From: Acidobacteria bacterium UBA2161
Lineage (GTDB): Bacteria > Acidobacteriota > Vicinamibacteria > Vicinamibacterales > UBA823
DNA: 64,000 bases
Assembly (NCBI GenBank): GCA_002328835.1
Contig: DCWN01000007.1
Location: 41,716 to 105,715 of the forward strand
Reading direction: 5' to 3'
This document shows positions 44,588 to 54,180 of this stretch, piece after piece. Made by a program: the position numbers and the translations under genes. Position 1 is the stretch's first letter, and every line of letters begins with the position of its first letter. The notes under the pieces were generated by a model. The model was not told the origin of the DNA. It did not search any database and was given only the letters and a program-made list of their open reading frames with translations.

Positions 44588-47500
44588 TCAGCGCTCCCCT
44601 CCGCGGATCCGCAACGCGTTCCAGCGCTGCATCACCTCAAGGAGCTGCACCCGGGCCGCTTCACACGCGGCCACCTGCCGCTCGGTAGGCGCAACGTCCG
44701 CTTCCTGCATGGACATGGCGGCGCTCATCAGGCTCCGGCTCACGCCGTCCAGGGTGGGGGGGCCGGCGGGCTCGGCTCTCCGAAAGAAGCGGCGGGGCGG
44801 GGCGGGGCGAGGTTCGGGTGCCAACGCCTCGACGTCGGCCTTGAGGGCGGCGGCGTCCGCCGTCGGTGCCGCGGCGATGCGGGCCACCAGGGTCCGGGCC
44901 TCCAGGTACGCCGCGTTGGCGGCCACGGCGCCGTCATACATCTCCCTGGAAAGGGTCGCAACGCGTTCGAGATCCGCGGCAGACGTCGTCACCCGGGGGT
45001 CGAGACGGAGCGTGAGAGGCTGGGTGTAAGGCCGACCGTCGACGGTGAGCCGAACGGTGTACTGGCCCGGAGGCGCCCAAGGCGCCTGGACCGACGGATA
45101 GGTGCGGCCGGGCACGGCTCCGGTGGCGCCGCCCCCTGCCCGGGGCTCGTCCCCGATGGGATCGAAGTGGAGATCCCACGAGAACCGGTGCATCCCCTTC
45201 AGGGTGGAGAGCACCATCTGCGGCGCCGGCCAATACAGAGGCACCCTGCAGTTGGGGGCGGTGGGATCCTCCCGGCAGATCGCATCGTATCCCTCTGGAT
45301 CCAGCGCAGGGTCGGGCACCAGGACCGGATCGTCACTCGACAGGGAACGCACCACTGTCCCGCCTGCATCCAGGATGTCCAGCGTCACCGGTCCCGTGAC
45401 GTCGGCGGCCAGGTAGTAGTCGATGATCCCCCCCGGGGGCGGGTTCTCGCCATGGGGAAGCTCGGGCGTCCACTCCGTGGGATCGTTCATGCCGAAGCGG
45501 ACCCGTACCGCCGTGGCGGGCTCGTACAGATACGCCGACGTCGCGGCCTGCGCATCGGCCAGCTGCCGAAGCGGTGTGACGTTGTCCAGGATCCAGAAGC
45601 CCCGTCCGTGCGTGCCGGCCACTAGGTCGGAGCACAGGCACGTGCTGTCGTCCTTCACCTGGATGTCGCGCACGGACACCGCCGGCATGTCCAGCCTCAG
45701 CGAATTCCAGCGGCCACCATCATCCGTTGAAAACCACACCTGCGTCTCCGTGGCGGCGTAGAGCAGACCAGCCTTCCGTGGATCCTCCCGGATGGAGTTG
45801 GCCACCGCGCCGGGCGCGAGCCCCGTGTTGATCTCCGTCCAGGTCTCGCCCCCGTCGTGTGTGCGCCAGAAATGCGGATTCATGTCGTCGATGCGCATGG
45901 TGTTCGCGGCGGCGTACGCGGTGCCGGTGTCGAAGTGGCCCGCCTCGATGTTGAAGATGCGGGTCCAGGGCTCGATCTGGGGCGGCGTGACGTTGGTCCA
46001 GTTGGCGCCGCCGTCCATGGTCATCTGGATGTTGCCGTCGTCGGTGCCCGCCCAGAGCACATCCACGTCCAAAGGCGAGGGCGACAGCGCGGTGATGGTT
46101 CCCAGGGCGCTCGCGGTCACGCCGGCCGCGTACTTGCCGGCACTGGCCGGCACCTCCCAGGTGGGCCGGGCCAGGTCGGGGCTGATGCGGGTCCAGCTGT
46201 GCCCGCGGTCCCGGGTCTTCCAGACGACGTTGGACGTGTAGAAGAGCAGGTCCGGATCCAGCGGCGACCATTGGAGGGGCATGGTGCGGACGTCCCGGTT
46301 GAAGGGCCCGCCTCGGGGTCCCATGTCGGGACCGACGTTGGTGGTCTGGCCGGTCTTCCGGTCGTAGCGGGTGACGTCCCTCCGGCTGCTGCCGAAGACG
46401 ATGTCGGGATCCCTGGGATCCGGCGCGGCGATGCCGTACTCCTGGATGTTGGCGGGATGCCAGTCGTGGAACGTGATCATGCCATCGTTGGAGCGGCTCT
46501 GGACGCACGCCGACCCTGCGTCCTGTTGCCCCCCGCACAGCCGGTAGGGGAAGTCGTTGTCCGCGGTCACGTGGTACATCGCCGCGGTGGGCTGCGTGTA
46601 CCAGTTGCTCCACGACTCGCCGCGGTTCGCCGAGATCACGGCACCCTGGTCGGACACGGTGAGGATGATGTCGGGGTTGTTCGGGTTGATCCAGATCTTC
46701 TGGTAGTCGTCCCCTCCGTATGCGCCACGCACCGCCGACCAGTGCACACCGCTGTCGTCGCTGCGCCACATGACCACGGTGGCGCTGTAGACGACCGTCT
46801 CTTCCTTGGGATCCACGGTGATGGTGGGAAGGTCGCCGCCGCCGATGCGGGCCAGGGGCCGGGTGTCCACGTGCGCCGTGGCCGCGCCCATGGGACCCTC
46901 AGGGACGTTCACCGGGGTCCAGTTCTCACCGGCGTCGATGGACTTGTAGAAGCCCACCACCCCCGTGGTGCTGGTGGGCTCCTGTCCCTTGGGAGTGCCC
47001 GCCACGATGGCATAGAGGAGGCTCGGATTGCTCGGTGCCACGGCCAGGTTCGCCTGGATGACATTGGGGAGCCCCTCGGTGAGCGGCCTCCAGGAGGACC
47101 CCCCGTCGGTCGACTTGAAGATGCCCGTTCCGGCGCCGCCGAAGGCGCTGCTTTCCCGGAAGCCCTGCTGCTGCGGCCAGAGCGTTGCGTAGATGATGTT
47201 GGGATCAGACGGATCCATGAGGATGTCGTTGCCGCTGGTGTACTCGTCGCGGTAGAGCACCTTCTCGAAGGACCGGCCCCCGTCCAGGGACCGGAAGATC
47301 CCTCGCTCGGTGTTGGGTCCGTAGGGGTGCCCCAACACCGCGACGAAGAGGCGGTCCGGGTTAGTGGGATCCATGACCACATCGGCGATCATCTGGCTGT
47401 CGCGGAGCCCCAGGTGCGTCCACGTGGCCCCCGCGTCGGTGGACTTGTACATTCCGTCACCAGTGGACAGGTCGGGGCGGATGATCCCTGCACCGCTCCC

Positions 47501-47815
47501 TACATAGATGATGTCCGGGTCCGACGGCGCCACCGCGATGGCGCCGATGGAGCCGGTGGACTGGTCGTCGAACAGGGGCTCCCAGGTGGAACCGTAGTCG
47601 GTGGAGCGCCATACGCCGCCGTTGTCGAACCCGATGTAGAAGACGTTGGGCTGGCTGGCCACGCCGTCCAGGGCACGCGTGCGTCCGGCCCGGGTAGGTC
47701 CGATGCCGCGCCAGTGCATGTCGCTGTAGAGGTCTGGGGACTGAGCCGCGGCGAAGGCCGCCGAGGCTGCGAGAAGGGCGAATGCGAAGACGACGCGGGC
47801 GTTAGCAGTGCGCAC
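44588..47815 (-). CDS. Exported VPS10/BNR-repeat beta-propeller protein (sortilin-like)
   Basis: 1075 residues. AAGGAGG lies 8 nt before the GTG at 47815. The signal peptide is VVFAFALLAASAAFAAAQ. The body (~25-760) holds many BNR/Asp-box repeats of the form S-x-D-x-G-x-T/S-W (for example GGVWRSTDYGSTWEPLF, GMYKSTDAGATWTH and GIFRSLDGGRSFEKV). It matches the large 'glycosyl hydrolase' or sortilin-type propellers of Acidobacteriota and Gemmatimonadota; no glycosidase active site can be identified. After ~800 follow a small Ig-like domain and a helical C-terminus with Pro/Arg-rich linkers. Probable surface binding role. Confidence 0.88.
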   Translation of the reverse strand: MRTANARVVFAFALLAASAAFAAAQSPDLYSDMHWRGIGPTRAGRTRALDGVASQPNVFYIGFDNGGVWRSTDYGSTWEPLFDDQSTGSIGAIAVAPSDPDIIYVGSGAGIIRPDLSTGDGMYKSTDAGATWTHLGLRDSQMIADVVMDPTNPDRLFVAVLGHPYGPNTERGIFRSLDGGRSFEKVLYRDEYTSGNDILMDPSDPNIIYATLWPQQQGFRESSAFGGAGTGIFKSTDGGSSWRPLTEGLPNVIQANLAVAPSNPSLLYAIVAGTPKGQEPTSTTGVVGFYKSIDAGENWTPVNVPEGPMGAATAHVDTRPLARIGGGDLPTITVDPKEETVVYSATVVMWRSDDSGVHWSAVRGAYGGDDYQKIWINPNNPDIILTVSDQGAVISANRGESWSNWYTQPTAAMYHVTADNDFPYRLCGGQQDAGSACVQSRSNDGMITFHDWHPANIQEYGIAAPDPRDPDIVFGSSRRDVTRYDRKTGQTTNVGPDMGPRGGPFNRDVRTMPLQWSPLDPDLLFYTSNVVWKTRDRGHSWTRISPDLARPTWEVPASAGKYAAGVTASALGTITALSPSPLDVDVLWAGTDDGNIQMTMDGGANWTNVTPPQIEPWTRIFNIEAGHFDTGTAYAAANTMRIDDMNPHFWRTHDGGETWTEINTGLAPGAVANSIREDPRKAGLLYAATETQVWFSTDDGGRWNSLRLDMPAVSVRDIQVKDDSTCLCSDLVAGTHGRGFWILDNVTPLRQLADAQAATSAYLYEPATAVRVRFGMNDPTEWTPELPHGENPPPGGIIDYYLAADVTGPVTLDILDAGGTVVRSLSSDDPVLVPDPALDPEGYDAICREDPTAPNCRVPLYWPAPQMVLSTLKGMHRFSWDLHFDPIGDEPRAGGGATGAVPGRTYPSVQAPWAPPGQYTVRLTVDGRPYTQPLTLRLDPRVTTSAADLERVATLSREMYDGAVAANAAYLEARTLVARIAAAPTADAAALKADVEALAPEPRPAPPRRFFRRAEPAGPPTLDGVSRSLMSAAMSMQEADVAPTERQVAACEAARVQLLEVMQRWNALRIRGGER

Positions 47816-47878
47816 GGAAACAGCCTCCTTGAGTGTAGGGGCCGAGCGTGGTGCCGACTTCCAGGGGCATAGCGGTGA

Positions 47879-47884
47879 ATTATA
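47879..47884 (-). promoter_or_regulatory. Candidate -10 box of the BNR propeller gene
   Basis: TATAAT on the minus strand, 64 nt upstream of the GTG at 47815. The spacing to the start is close to that at 8911 and 30387. Confidence 0.45.
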
Positions 47885-47919
47885 GCGGGTGAAGCGATCG
47901 GGATTCCCGTTGGGTGTAG

Positions 47920-47939
47920 GGCGGTCCTTCAGGGCCGCC
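47920..47939. repeat. Short intergenic palindrome
   Basis: GGCGGTCC / GGGCCGCC with loop TTCA; 8 pairs including one T-G wobble. It lies 35 nt upstream of the propeller promoter and 65 nt downstream of the symporter pseudogene. It resembles the dispersed palindromes of related genomes or may end transcription from the symporter gene. Confidence 0.4.
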
Positions 47940-48004
47940 AGGACGAACACCGCGAAACCACCGCCGCAAGGCGCCGATGGCGAGGGTGGCCCCTGAATTC
48001 TGCG

Positions 48005-50518
48005 CTACGGTGCGGGCCGGCGGGGGACAGTCGGCGTCAGTGTCGACCAGGTCAGGTTGGTCAGGTCGCGGGCCGCGCCCGGCAGGATGAAGCTCGTCAG
48101 GTAGCCGACCAGAACGCACGCCAGGACGCCGATCGGGGCGTGAAGACGGCCAGCAGGAACACGCCGGCAAGGCCGCCGCCCAGTAACCCCATCAACCCGT
48201 TGAAGTAGTCGGCGGCGAACCGCATGTCGGCTCGAGAGGCCAGCAGTATCGCCGTGCCGACGCCGATCGCTCCCATCGCCACCGTGATCCCCTTGGCGAG
48301 CCGGAGGCAGGCCGCGTCGGTTACGGCCGGCCGGAGCCGCCGATAGACGTCGTTCACCAGGCTGGCCGCCACGCTGTTCATGCTGCTGTCGAGCGATGAC
48401 ATCGAGGCGGCGAAGATGCCTGCGATCCCGAGCCCCGCGAGCCCGGCCGGCAGTTGCTGCACCATGAAGCGGGGCAGGATCTCGTCGTGGCGGCCCGCCC
48501 GCAGCAGTTCCGGATGCGATTGGTAGAAGACGTAGAGCGCCGTGCCCAAGGCGAAGAACAGCAACCCCGCCGGGATGGAAATGATGGTGTTGGTCCAGAC
48601 GCTACGTGCCGCCGCGGCTTCGTCGCGCGTCGTCATATAGCGCTGGATCACCGACTGATCGGTCGTGTACGGCACCAGGCTCGTAAACATCGACCCGACG
48701 AGCATGACCCACGCGACCATCGCGGTAGGGTCCCAGCGCCAATCGAACATCCGCAGTTTGTCCTGGGGCACCGCGACGGCGAGCAGGCCGGCCGGACCGC
48801 CGGCATCCGCCAGGATGACGCCGAGGCACCAGACGGCGCTCGCCAACAGGACGACGACCTGCATGACGTCGGTCCAGATGACCGCCTCCATGCCACCGAC
48901 CACCGTGTAGGCGGTGCAGATGAAGCCCATCACGACGATGCAGGCGACGACGTCGAGACCCGTGACCGCGGCCAGGGCGATGGCCGGCAGGAAGAGGACG
49001 ATGCCGATCCGTCCCAGCTGGAACAGGACGAACATCGTGCTGGCGAACAGCCGGACGGCGAGGCTGAACCGGCGCTCCAGGTACTCATAGGCGGTCGAGA
49101 CCTCGAGGCGCCGGAAGAACGGCAGGAAGAAGACGACCACGAGGCCGGCGACCAGGATGAGCGTCCACCCGCCGCTCATCCGGATCCAGTCACTCGAGTA
49201 GGCGACGGCCGGCGCCGCCATGAAGGTGAGCGCGCTCAGCTGGGTGCCGAAGATGCTGAGCCCCGCCGCCCACCACGGGATCCGCCGTCCGGCCAGGAAG
49301 AAGTCGTGCGTCGTCTGCTCGCGGCGCGAGAAATAGAGGCTCATCAGGAGCAGCGCCGCCAGGTAGGCGACGACCACGCTCCAGTTCGCGACGCCGAAGG
49401 CCACCTCACCGGTCTCGAGTGCGCCCAGTGCCATCGACGGCGTCCGGACGGCTGGCCGAATCTCGCCGCCGACGATCACCCACCCGCCGCCCCACGCCAC
49501 GACCGGCGCCACGATGGCGGAGGGAGTCGGCGAACCATCCGGCTGCCGGAGCCAGGTGTCGGTGATCGTGTGGTAGACGAGCACCTCCCGGACGAATCCT
49601 GGATGCCTGGCGGGATTGACGTCGATCCGCGATCCGTCCAGACCGCCGGTGATCACCAGGTGTGACTGCCCTGGCGCCAGGGCCGGGCTCGGGGCCGCCG
49701 CCGCCGCGCGCGGAAGGTCGCGCGTCCGCACCCAGTCCCCCCCCGCCGGCCCCCGGTGTGAATCGGTAGCCGTCCTGGAGGTACGGCTCGACCCGCGCTA
49801 CGCCGCCCCCGCCGGCGGCGCGCAGCCGGATCCCGCCGAACAGGTAGAAGGCTCCGTCCTGGACCCCGGACACCGCCAGATGCCGCTCCGACCCCGGCCA
49901 CGGTTCGAGTTCCTCCCACGCCTGGGACTCCCCTGGCCGCGCGAGATCGAGCGCCCAGAAGGTGCGCAGCGCCTCGGTGGCCTCGGGCCGCTCGAGCCCA
50001 CCCGCCACGTAGACCGTGTCTTCCAGGACGGCCGCAGCCAGGTAGGCACTGGCCCGCGGTAGGGGTGGCAGGCTGTCGAGTTCGATGGCTGACCCGGTCC
50101 AGCGCAGGCCGATGACGTCGCGCAGATGTCCGTCGCGGTTTGCCCCGCCGAGACAGATGACCGAATCCCGGTGAGTCACCGACGCACCGCTGGCGACGCC
50201 GAAGGGCAGCCGCCGATCGGGAGTCTGCCAGGAAGCGTTCGGGTGTTCCAGGACCCGGATGGCATCGTGCCAGCGCTTGGCTCCACCGTCCCACGGCGGG
50301 GCCGCGGGAAAGTCCGAGCCGCCCGCGACGATCAGGGCGCCGTTGCTCACGCCGGCGCACGCGGCGGCCACGCCGCCGCCGGGCAGCGGGGGAAGGGCCG
50401 TCCAGTTGACCGACGGCCCGGCCGTCTGCGCGCGCCGAGCCCCGGCGATCAGCAGGAGCAGTGCCGCCGTCACGGACGCCGTACGCCGGATCTCGGGCAG
50501 CATGTCGGGGGTCAGCAT
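48005..50518 (-). pseudogene. Kelch mutarotase-sodium/solute symporter fusion with two frame lesions
   Basis: The N-terminal part (50518 down to ~49745) is a signal peptide and a kelch propeller of the cyclically permuted mutarotase family, with repeats such as LPPLPGGGVAAACAGVSNGA and SVICLGGANRDGHLRDVIGL. It is followed in another frame by the final kelch blades and then an SSS-family transporter of about 13 helices (FLAGRRIPWWAAGLSIFGTQ, YEYLERRF, VIQRYMTTRDE). The frames switch at a run of eight C at 49737-49744; seven would restore the fusion. A second break near 48134 makes the symporter end early at 48097, while another frame continues IGVLACVLVGYLTSFI to a stop at 48005. Intact relatives take up sialic acid or related sugars. 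Confidence 0.75.
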
Positions 50519-50629
50519 GCCTCGGCGAAGGCGGTCCTGAAGGGGGCAATTGCGGGGACAGCCCTACCATCCCGTCGCCAGCCGCGCTCCGAATACAGCG
50601 CGTGACTTCAGTCGCGCGATGCGCGGACG

Positions 50630-50712
50630 TCACGCCACTGGGTCGCGCACCTTCAACTCCTCGAACCAGTTCTGGACGACGACGAAATCTTCAGGGCGAC
50701 TGACGGTTCTCG
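50630..50712 (-). pseudogene. Tail remnant of a kinase-propeller gene (NWFEELK)
   Basis: In one minus frame this stretch reads RPEDFVVVQNWFEELKVRD then a stop. This matches the C-terminal end of acidobacterial Ser/Thr kinases with a propeller, like the one at 21639-23051. Nothing upstream of it in this frame is related; it begins at the stop of the NHL lipoprotein gene. Confidence 0.55.
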
Positions 50713-51939
50713 TCAGGACGGCGAACTTCCCACCATTCGTCCCACCAGCTTCGCGGGGTCGGCGTCCGGCTTCGGACGAAACTTCTGCGAGCGGTCGTTG
50801 GCGATCTCGGTGATGTACAGATTGCCTTCCTGGTCGACACTGATCTGATGTAGGCCGTCGAGTTGCCCGGGCAGCGCGCCCGGTCCGCCGATATCCAGGA
50901 TGTACCTCCCATCGAGGTCGTACTTGACGAGCCGGTTCGTCGTCCAGTCCGCCACCCAGACGTGATCGTCCTCCGTGACGATATGGGCGAGGACCTGCGA
51001 GTTGTGACCCGTGGGCCACATGTCGAGGAATGTGCCGTTCTCGTCGAACACCTGCATCCGGCGGTGCTCGCGATCCGCGACGAAGACTCGGCGATCGCGG
51101 CTGATGCCGATGCTGTGGACGGACCAGAACTCGTTGGGACCGGGGTTGGCCGGGTCCACCGGTGGCTGGCCCCAGTCGAAGAGGAAGTTCCCGTCGACGT
51201 CGAACTTGGCCACGCGCGTGCCGGCATAGCCGTCGGCGACGAAGAACGTGCCGTCGGGGAGCCAGGCGATGTCGGTCGGACGGTTGAAGTTGTTCGGGCC
51301 GCGACCGGGTACGCCGCGTTCGCCCAGCGTTCTTACCAGTTGGCCGTCGTTCGTGAAGATGTTGATCTCGTGCATGTCGTCGTCCACGATCCAGATCTGT
51401 TTCTCGGGATCGTAGGGATTGAGCAACAACTTGTGCGGGCCGCGGCCCACCTCGCCGAGCCCCGAACCCCGCGCTGGGGCCAGGTAGTCGTCGTGCTCGA
51501 GCCACTCCTCGATGGCATAGCCCTCCCGATCGACCGCGAAGATGATGTGGTGCCGCCGCATCTCATAGCCGTACTCGGTTCCAGCATAGGGGCGCCGTCC
51601 GGTGTTCGTTCGGCGCGGGTCGACCAGACAGGCGCAGATCCACGGCTCGGCACCTGGCGGCAGCGCGATCTCGCCGCGCTGTCCGACCCAGACCCGGTCC
51701 GGAGTCTCGGCCCAGACGCCCGAGCCCGACCCCCAGGTCCACCCGTCGTGCGAGAGATCGTCATCGGGCAACGGTTTGGGCCAGTTCTCGACGACCTCGT
51801 AGTCACCCATCTCCACCGCTTGCGCCGTCGGTGTCGGCGCCGACTCGATCTCCGGGGCGCCGCCGCAGCCGCTCACGGCCAGGAAGGCCGGCAGCCCCAG
51901 CGCCGCGAACACCATCGCCTGGAGAGGTCTCATGCGCAT
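50713..51939 (-). CDS. NHL-repeat six-bladed propeller lipoprotein
   Basis: 408 residues. GGAG lies 7 nt before the ATG at 51939; the leader has a lipobox (LPAFLAVSGCGG). The NHL-type propeller contains repeated blades (FNRPTDIAWLPDGTFFVADG, then FWSVHSIGISRDRRVFVADR and QLDGLHQISVDQEGNLYITE). It resembles peptidylglycine alpha-amidating-lyase-like propellers that are widespread in Acidobacteriota, but the catalytic residues of PAL cannot be checked from the motifs alone. The end (LVGRMVGSSPS) abuts the remnant at 50630-50712, so its true C-terminus might have been altered. Confidence 0.85.
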   Translation of the reverse strand: MRMRPLQAMVFAALGLPAFLAVSGCGGAPEIESAPTPTAQAVEMGDYEVVENWPKPLPDDDLSHDGWTWGSGSGVWAETPDRVWVGQRGEIALPPGAEPWICACLVDPRRTNTGRRPYAGTEYGYEMRRHHIIFAVDREGYAIEEWLEHDDYLAPARGSGLGEVGRGPHKLLLNPYDPEKQIWIVDDDMHEINIFTNDGQLVRTLGERGVPGRGPNNFNRPTDIAWLPDGTFFVADGYAGTRVAKFDVDGNFLFDWGQPPVDPANPGPNEFWSVHSIGISRDRRVFVADREHRRMQVFDENGTFLDMWPTGHNSQVLAHIVTEDDHVWVADWTTNRLVKYDLDGRYILDIGGPGALPGQLDGLHQISVDQEGNLYITEIANDRSQKFRPKPDADPAKLVGRMVGSSPS

Positions 51940-52086
51940 CGTTACACTCCGTGACCGGTCGAGAAGTCGAGCCACGATGCTACGTCGAAGTTCGGCTGTC
52001 AATGAGCGCACGACCGGCCGCACACCCGTCGGCGTCTCGTCCGGAACCTGTTGACAGGCGGCAGCATCCCCTGTTCACTGGCCCTC

Positions 52087-52509
52087 ATGACCGATGTTCC
52101 CGTTCGGAACCGTCTGGGAGGATTTCGCCCGTGGCGGTCAGTCGCATGCGCGTTCGGTGGAACGGTGGCCGTCGCGCTCCTGGCCCAGGCGGCATCCAGT
52201 CAGGCGCCGGCACCGACGGAACAGGCCCGGGTCCCGACGAGCTACGCGAACGTGCACGCGGCGCCGGGGTCGGGCTCGGTTCTGCTGGTGCTCGTCCCGC
52301 GGGGGACCGTCCTGCCGATCATCGGGCGGCGCGGAGAGTGGGTTCAGGTGCAGCTGTCGCCGGAGCTCAGGCAGACCGGAATGGTCGTGCGGTGGTACGA
52401 GGGCAAGCGGGAGATCATTCGGCGTGGCCGGCGCATCACCATCGGGGACGAGGACAGCGGCTGGATGCACGACTCGACCGTGGTGCTCATGGAGAGAGAA
52501 GCTCCATAA
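52087..52509 (+). CDS. Small exported SH3-domain protein
   Basis: 140 residues from the ATG at 52087. A long N-terminal signal (CAFGGTVAVALLAQAASSQA) is followed by a bacterial SH3 domain: SYANVHAAPGSGSVLLVLVP, then GTVLPIIGRRGEWVQVQL and a final SGWMHDSTVVL. SH3_3 domains bind peptidoglycan or peptides, so it may be a cell-wall sensor or inhibitor. It diverges from the NHL gene with 147 nt between starts and is followed by the metallophosphoesterase gene after 51 nt. Confidence 0.75.
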   Translation: MTDVPVRNRLGGFRPWRSVACAFGGTVAVALLAQAASSQAPAPTEQARVPTSYANVHAAPGSGSVLLVLVPRGTVLPIIGRRGEWVQVQLSPELRQTGMVVRWYEGKREIIRRGRRITIGDEDSGWMHDSTVVLMEREAP

Positions 52510-52560
52510 GGCCACGCGCTGACATCCCACGACCCGACACGCGTACTGGCATAGCAAGTG

Positions 52561-53562
52561 ATGAAATTGGCCAGCACCCCAGGCATGGCGGCCGGCCTCT
52601 GCCTGCTCCTCGCCGCCGCGGGCTGCGTGTCGGAGGAAGACGCGCCGGCCGCTCGAGTCGCGGACAGCTACAGGTTCGCGCTGGTCGGCGACATGCCCTA
52701 CTATGCCGACCCCGGCACGCAACTCCCTCCCGAATTCGTCGCCGCGCAGTACGCGGCCGTTCTGCAGGAGATCGACGACGCCGACGTGGAGTTCGTCGTT
52801 CACGTGGGCGACACGAACAGCTCTCGGGTTTGTGCAGATTCTGTCTACGCCGAGCGATACGCGGAGTTCGAGGCCCTCGGACATCCTGTCTTCTACACGC
52901 CTGGCGACAACGAATGGCTCGAGTGTGACAACGCCGGCCTCGATCCGATGGAACAACTCGAACATCTCAGATCCACATTCACGCAGGGGGACGAATCTCT
53001 CGGCGGCCGCACACTGCCGCTCGAGCGCCAGAGCAGTCAGTCCGGCTACGAGACGTTCCGCGAGCACGTCCGCTGGCGGTTCGGTGGTGACCTCTATGTC
53101 GCCCTACACGTGGTCGGTGGAGGCAACAACCGGGGCCCGGACGCCGAACCGAGGGCCGAGTTCGTCGAGAGAAACGAAGCCGTGATCGCCTGGATGCGGC
53201 AGTCGTTCGAGCTGGCTCGGCAGGAGAGTCTCCCCAGCGTGGTCATCGTGATACATGCCAACCCGAGGTGGGAGCGTTTCAATCGCGGGGAACCGAATCC
53301 GTCGTTTTCGGCTTTTCTCGAGGCCCTGCATGTCGAAGTTGACGCGTTCGACGGGCCGGTGCTGTTGCTCCACGGCGACACGCACACCTTCAGAGTGGAC
53401 AAGCCGATCTCGAACCCTGAGACCGGCGAGTTGTTGACGAACTTCACGCGGGTGGAGACCTTCGGTCATCCGCGGATGCACTGGGTCCTGATCACGGCGT
53501 CGTCGGAAGACGTCGACCGGTTCGACGTTCAACCGATGATCGTGAGTCAGACTCGGCCGTGA
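52561..53562 (+). CDS. Metallophosphoesterase lipoprotein
   Basis: 333 residues from the ATG at 52561; a GTG one codon earlier is possible. The lipobox is LLAAAGC. Calcineurin-like phosphoesterase motifs are visible: ALVGDMPYY (GDxHx-like start), VHVGDTNSS, PGDNEW (GDNE) and the final HGDTHTF plus IHANPRW. It is an exported phosphoesterase probably acting on phosphate esters or nucleotides. Base composition is less GC-rich than the neighbours. Its end is separated by 105 nt from the convergent gene. Confidence 0.85.
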   Translation: MKLASTPGMAAGLCLLLAAAGCVSEEDAPAARVADSYRFALVGDMPYYADPGTQLPPEFVAAQYAAVLQEIDDADVEFVVHVGDTNSSRVCADSVYAERYAEFEALGHPVFYTPGDNEWLECDNAGLDPMEQLEHLRSTFTQGDESLGGRTLPLERQSSQSGYETFREHVRWRFGGDLYVALHVVGGGNNRGPDAEPRAEFVERNEAVIAWMRQSFELARQESLPSVVIVIHANPRWERFNRGEPNPSFSAFLEALHVEVDAFDGPVLLLHGDTHTFRVDKPISNPETGELLTNFTRVETFGHPRMHWVLITASSEDVDRFDVQPMIVSQTRP

Positions 53563-53584
53563 CGGTACTCGCGGTCATCCGAAT

Positions 53585-53600
53585 CCCCCCTGCTGGGGGG
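53585..53600. terminator. GC-only hairpin between convergent genes
   Basis: CCCCCC / GGGGGG with loop TGCT, 22 nt after the metallophosphoesterase stop and ahead of the convergent DUF gene's 3' side. A perfect 6-bp stem, but no T-run, so a bidirectional intrinsic terminator is only a possibility. Confidence 0.4.
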
Positions 53601-53603
53601 TGC

Positions 53604-53667
53604 CGTCGCCGCCGACCGTCCCGTCGACACCCGCGCCTGGAGTTCCTCGAACCAATTCCCAGGGCTC
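53604..53667 (-). pseudogene. Second tail remnant with NWFEEL motif
   Basis: Right after the stop of the DUF gene (53668) one minus frame reads SPGNWFEELQARVSTG (about 53613-53660). This is the same C-terminal tail as at 50630 and 21639. No other part of a kinase-propeller gene is present. Confidence 0.5.
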
Positions 53668-54180
53668 CTACCTCGCGCCAAACTCCTGCGCATGCCCCGG
53701 CACCGATTCGCCGTCTTGTGTTCCCGTGAAGATATCTCTGAGGGTGCCGTCGGCATCCATTTCCAGCAGCGTCGTGAATTCCACGTTGCCCTCCGGCCGA
53801 TAGCTCGTCCCAGTGATCACGATCTGGCCGTCCACAAACTCGACGACACCCTCGCCAGTGATCCCGTTGTTGTTCAGGTTCAGGAAGCGCACCGTGCGGC
53901 CTTCTGAACTCCAGTAGAAGAGGGTCTCAGCCGAAAAGCTCGCCGCCGGAACGTCGCGCGTGTACCTGACAGCTCGGCCATCAAGGATCTCTTCGAACCG
54001 GAGTGTGATTTCAAGGTCTGGCGCTGCTTCGCCAACGAACCCCCCGACCCATTGGGTGCCGATCAGGGGTTGGAGGAACGCGAGATGTTCGTCCAGTGTC
54101 GCGGCGTGCGAAGAAGAAGGTGAGAACAGCCCGAGGAGGGTGAGAAGGACGCCTGTCCACCGCACAGAAAGCCTGTTCAT
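53668..54180 (-). CDS. Exported DUF1579-like/nitrobindin-like protein
   Basis: 170 residues; AGGAG lies 7 nt before the ATG at 54180. A signal peptide (GVLLTLLGLFSPSSSHA) precedes a beta-barrel-like domain: AFLQPLIGTQWVGGF and then LEITLRFEEILDGRAVRYTR, FYWSSEGRTVRFLNLNNNG and a final VPGHAQEFGAR. This is the pattern of small exported proteins annotated as DUF1579 or 'nitrobindin-like'; no haem-binding His is evident. Function unknown. Confidence 0.65.
   Translation of the reverse strand: MNRLSVRWTGVLLTLLGLFSPSSSHAATLDEHLAFLQPLIGTQWVGGFVGEAAPDLEITLRFEEILDGRAVRYTRDVPAASFSAETLFYWSSEGRTVRFLNLNNNGITGEGVVEFVDGQIVITGTSYRPEGNVEFTTLLEMDADGTLRDIFTGTQDGESVPGHAQEFGAR

Noticed and set aside
45857..47872. 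671-codon plus-strand frame
   Set aside because: Antisense of the BNR propeller; its composition mirrors the repeats on the other strand.
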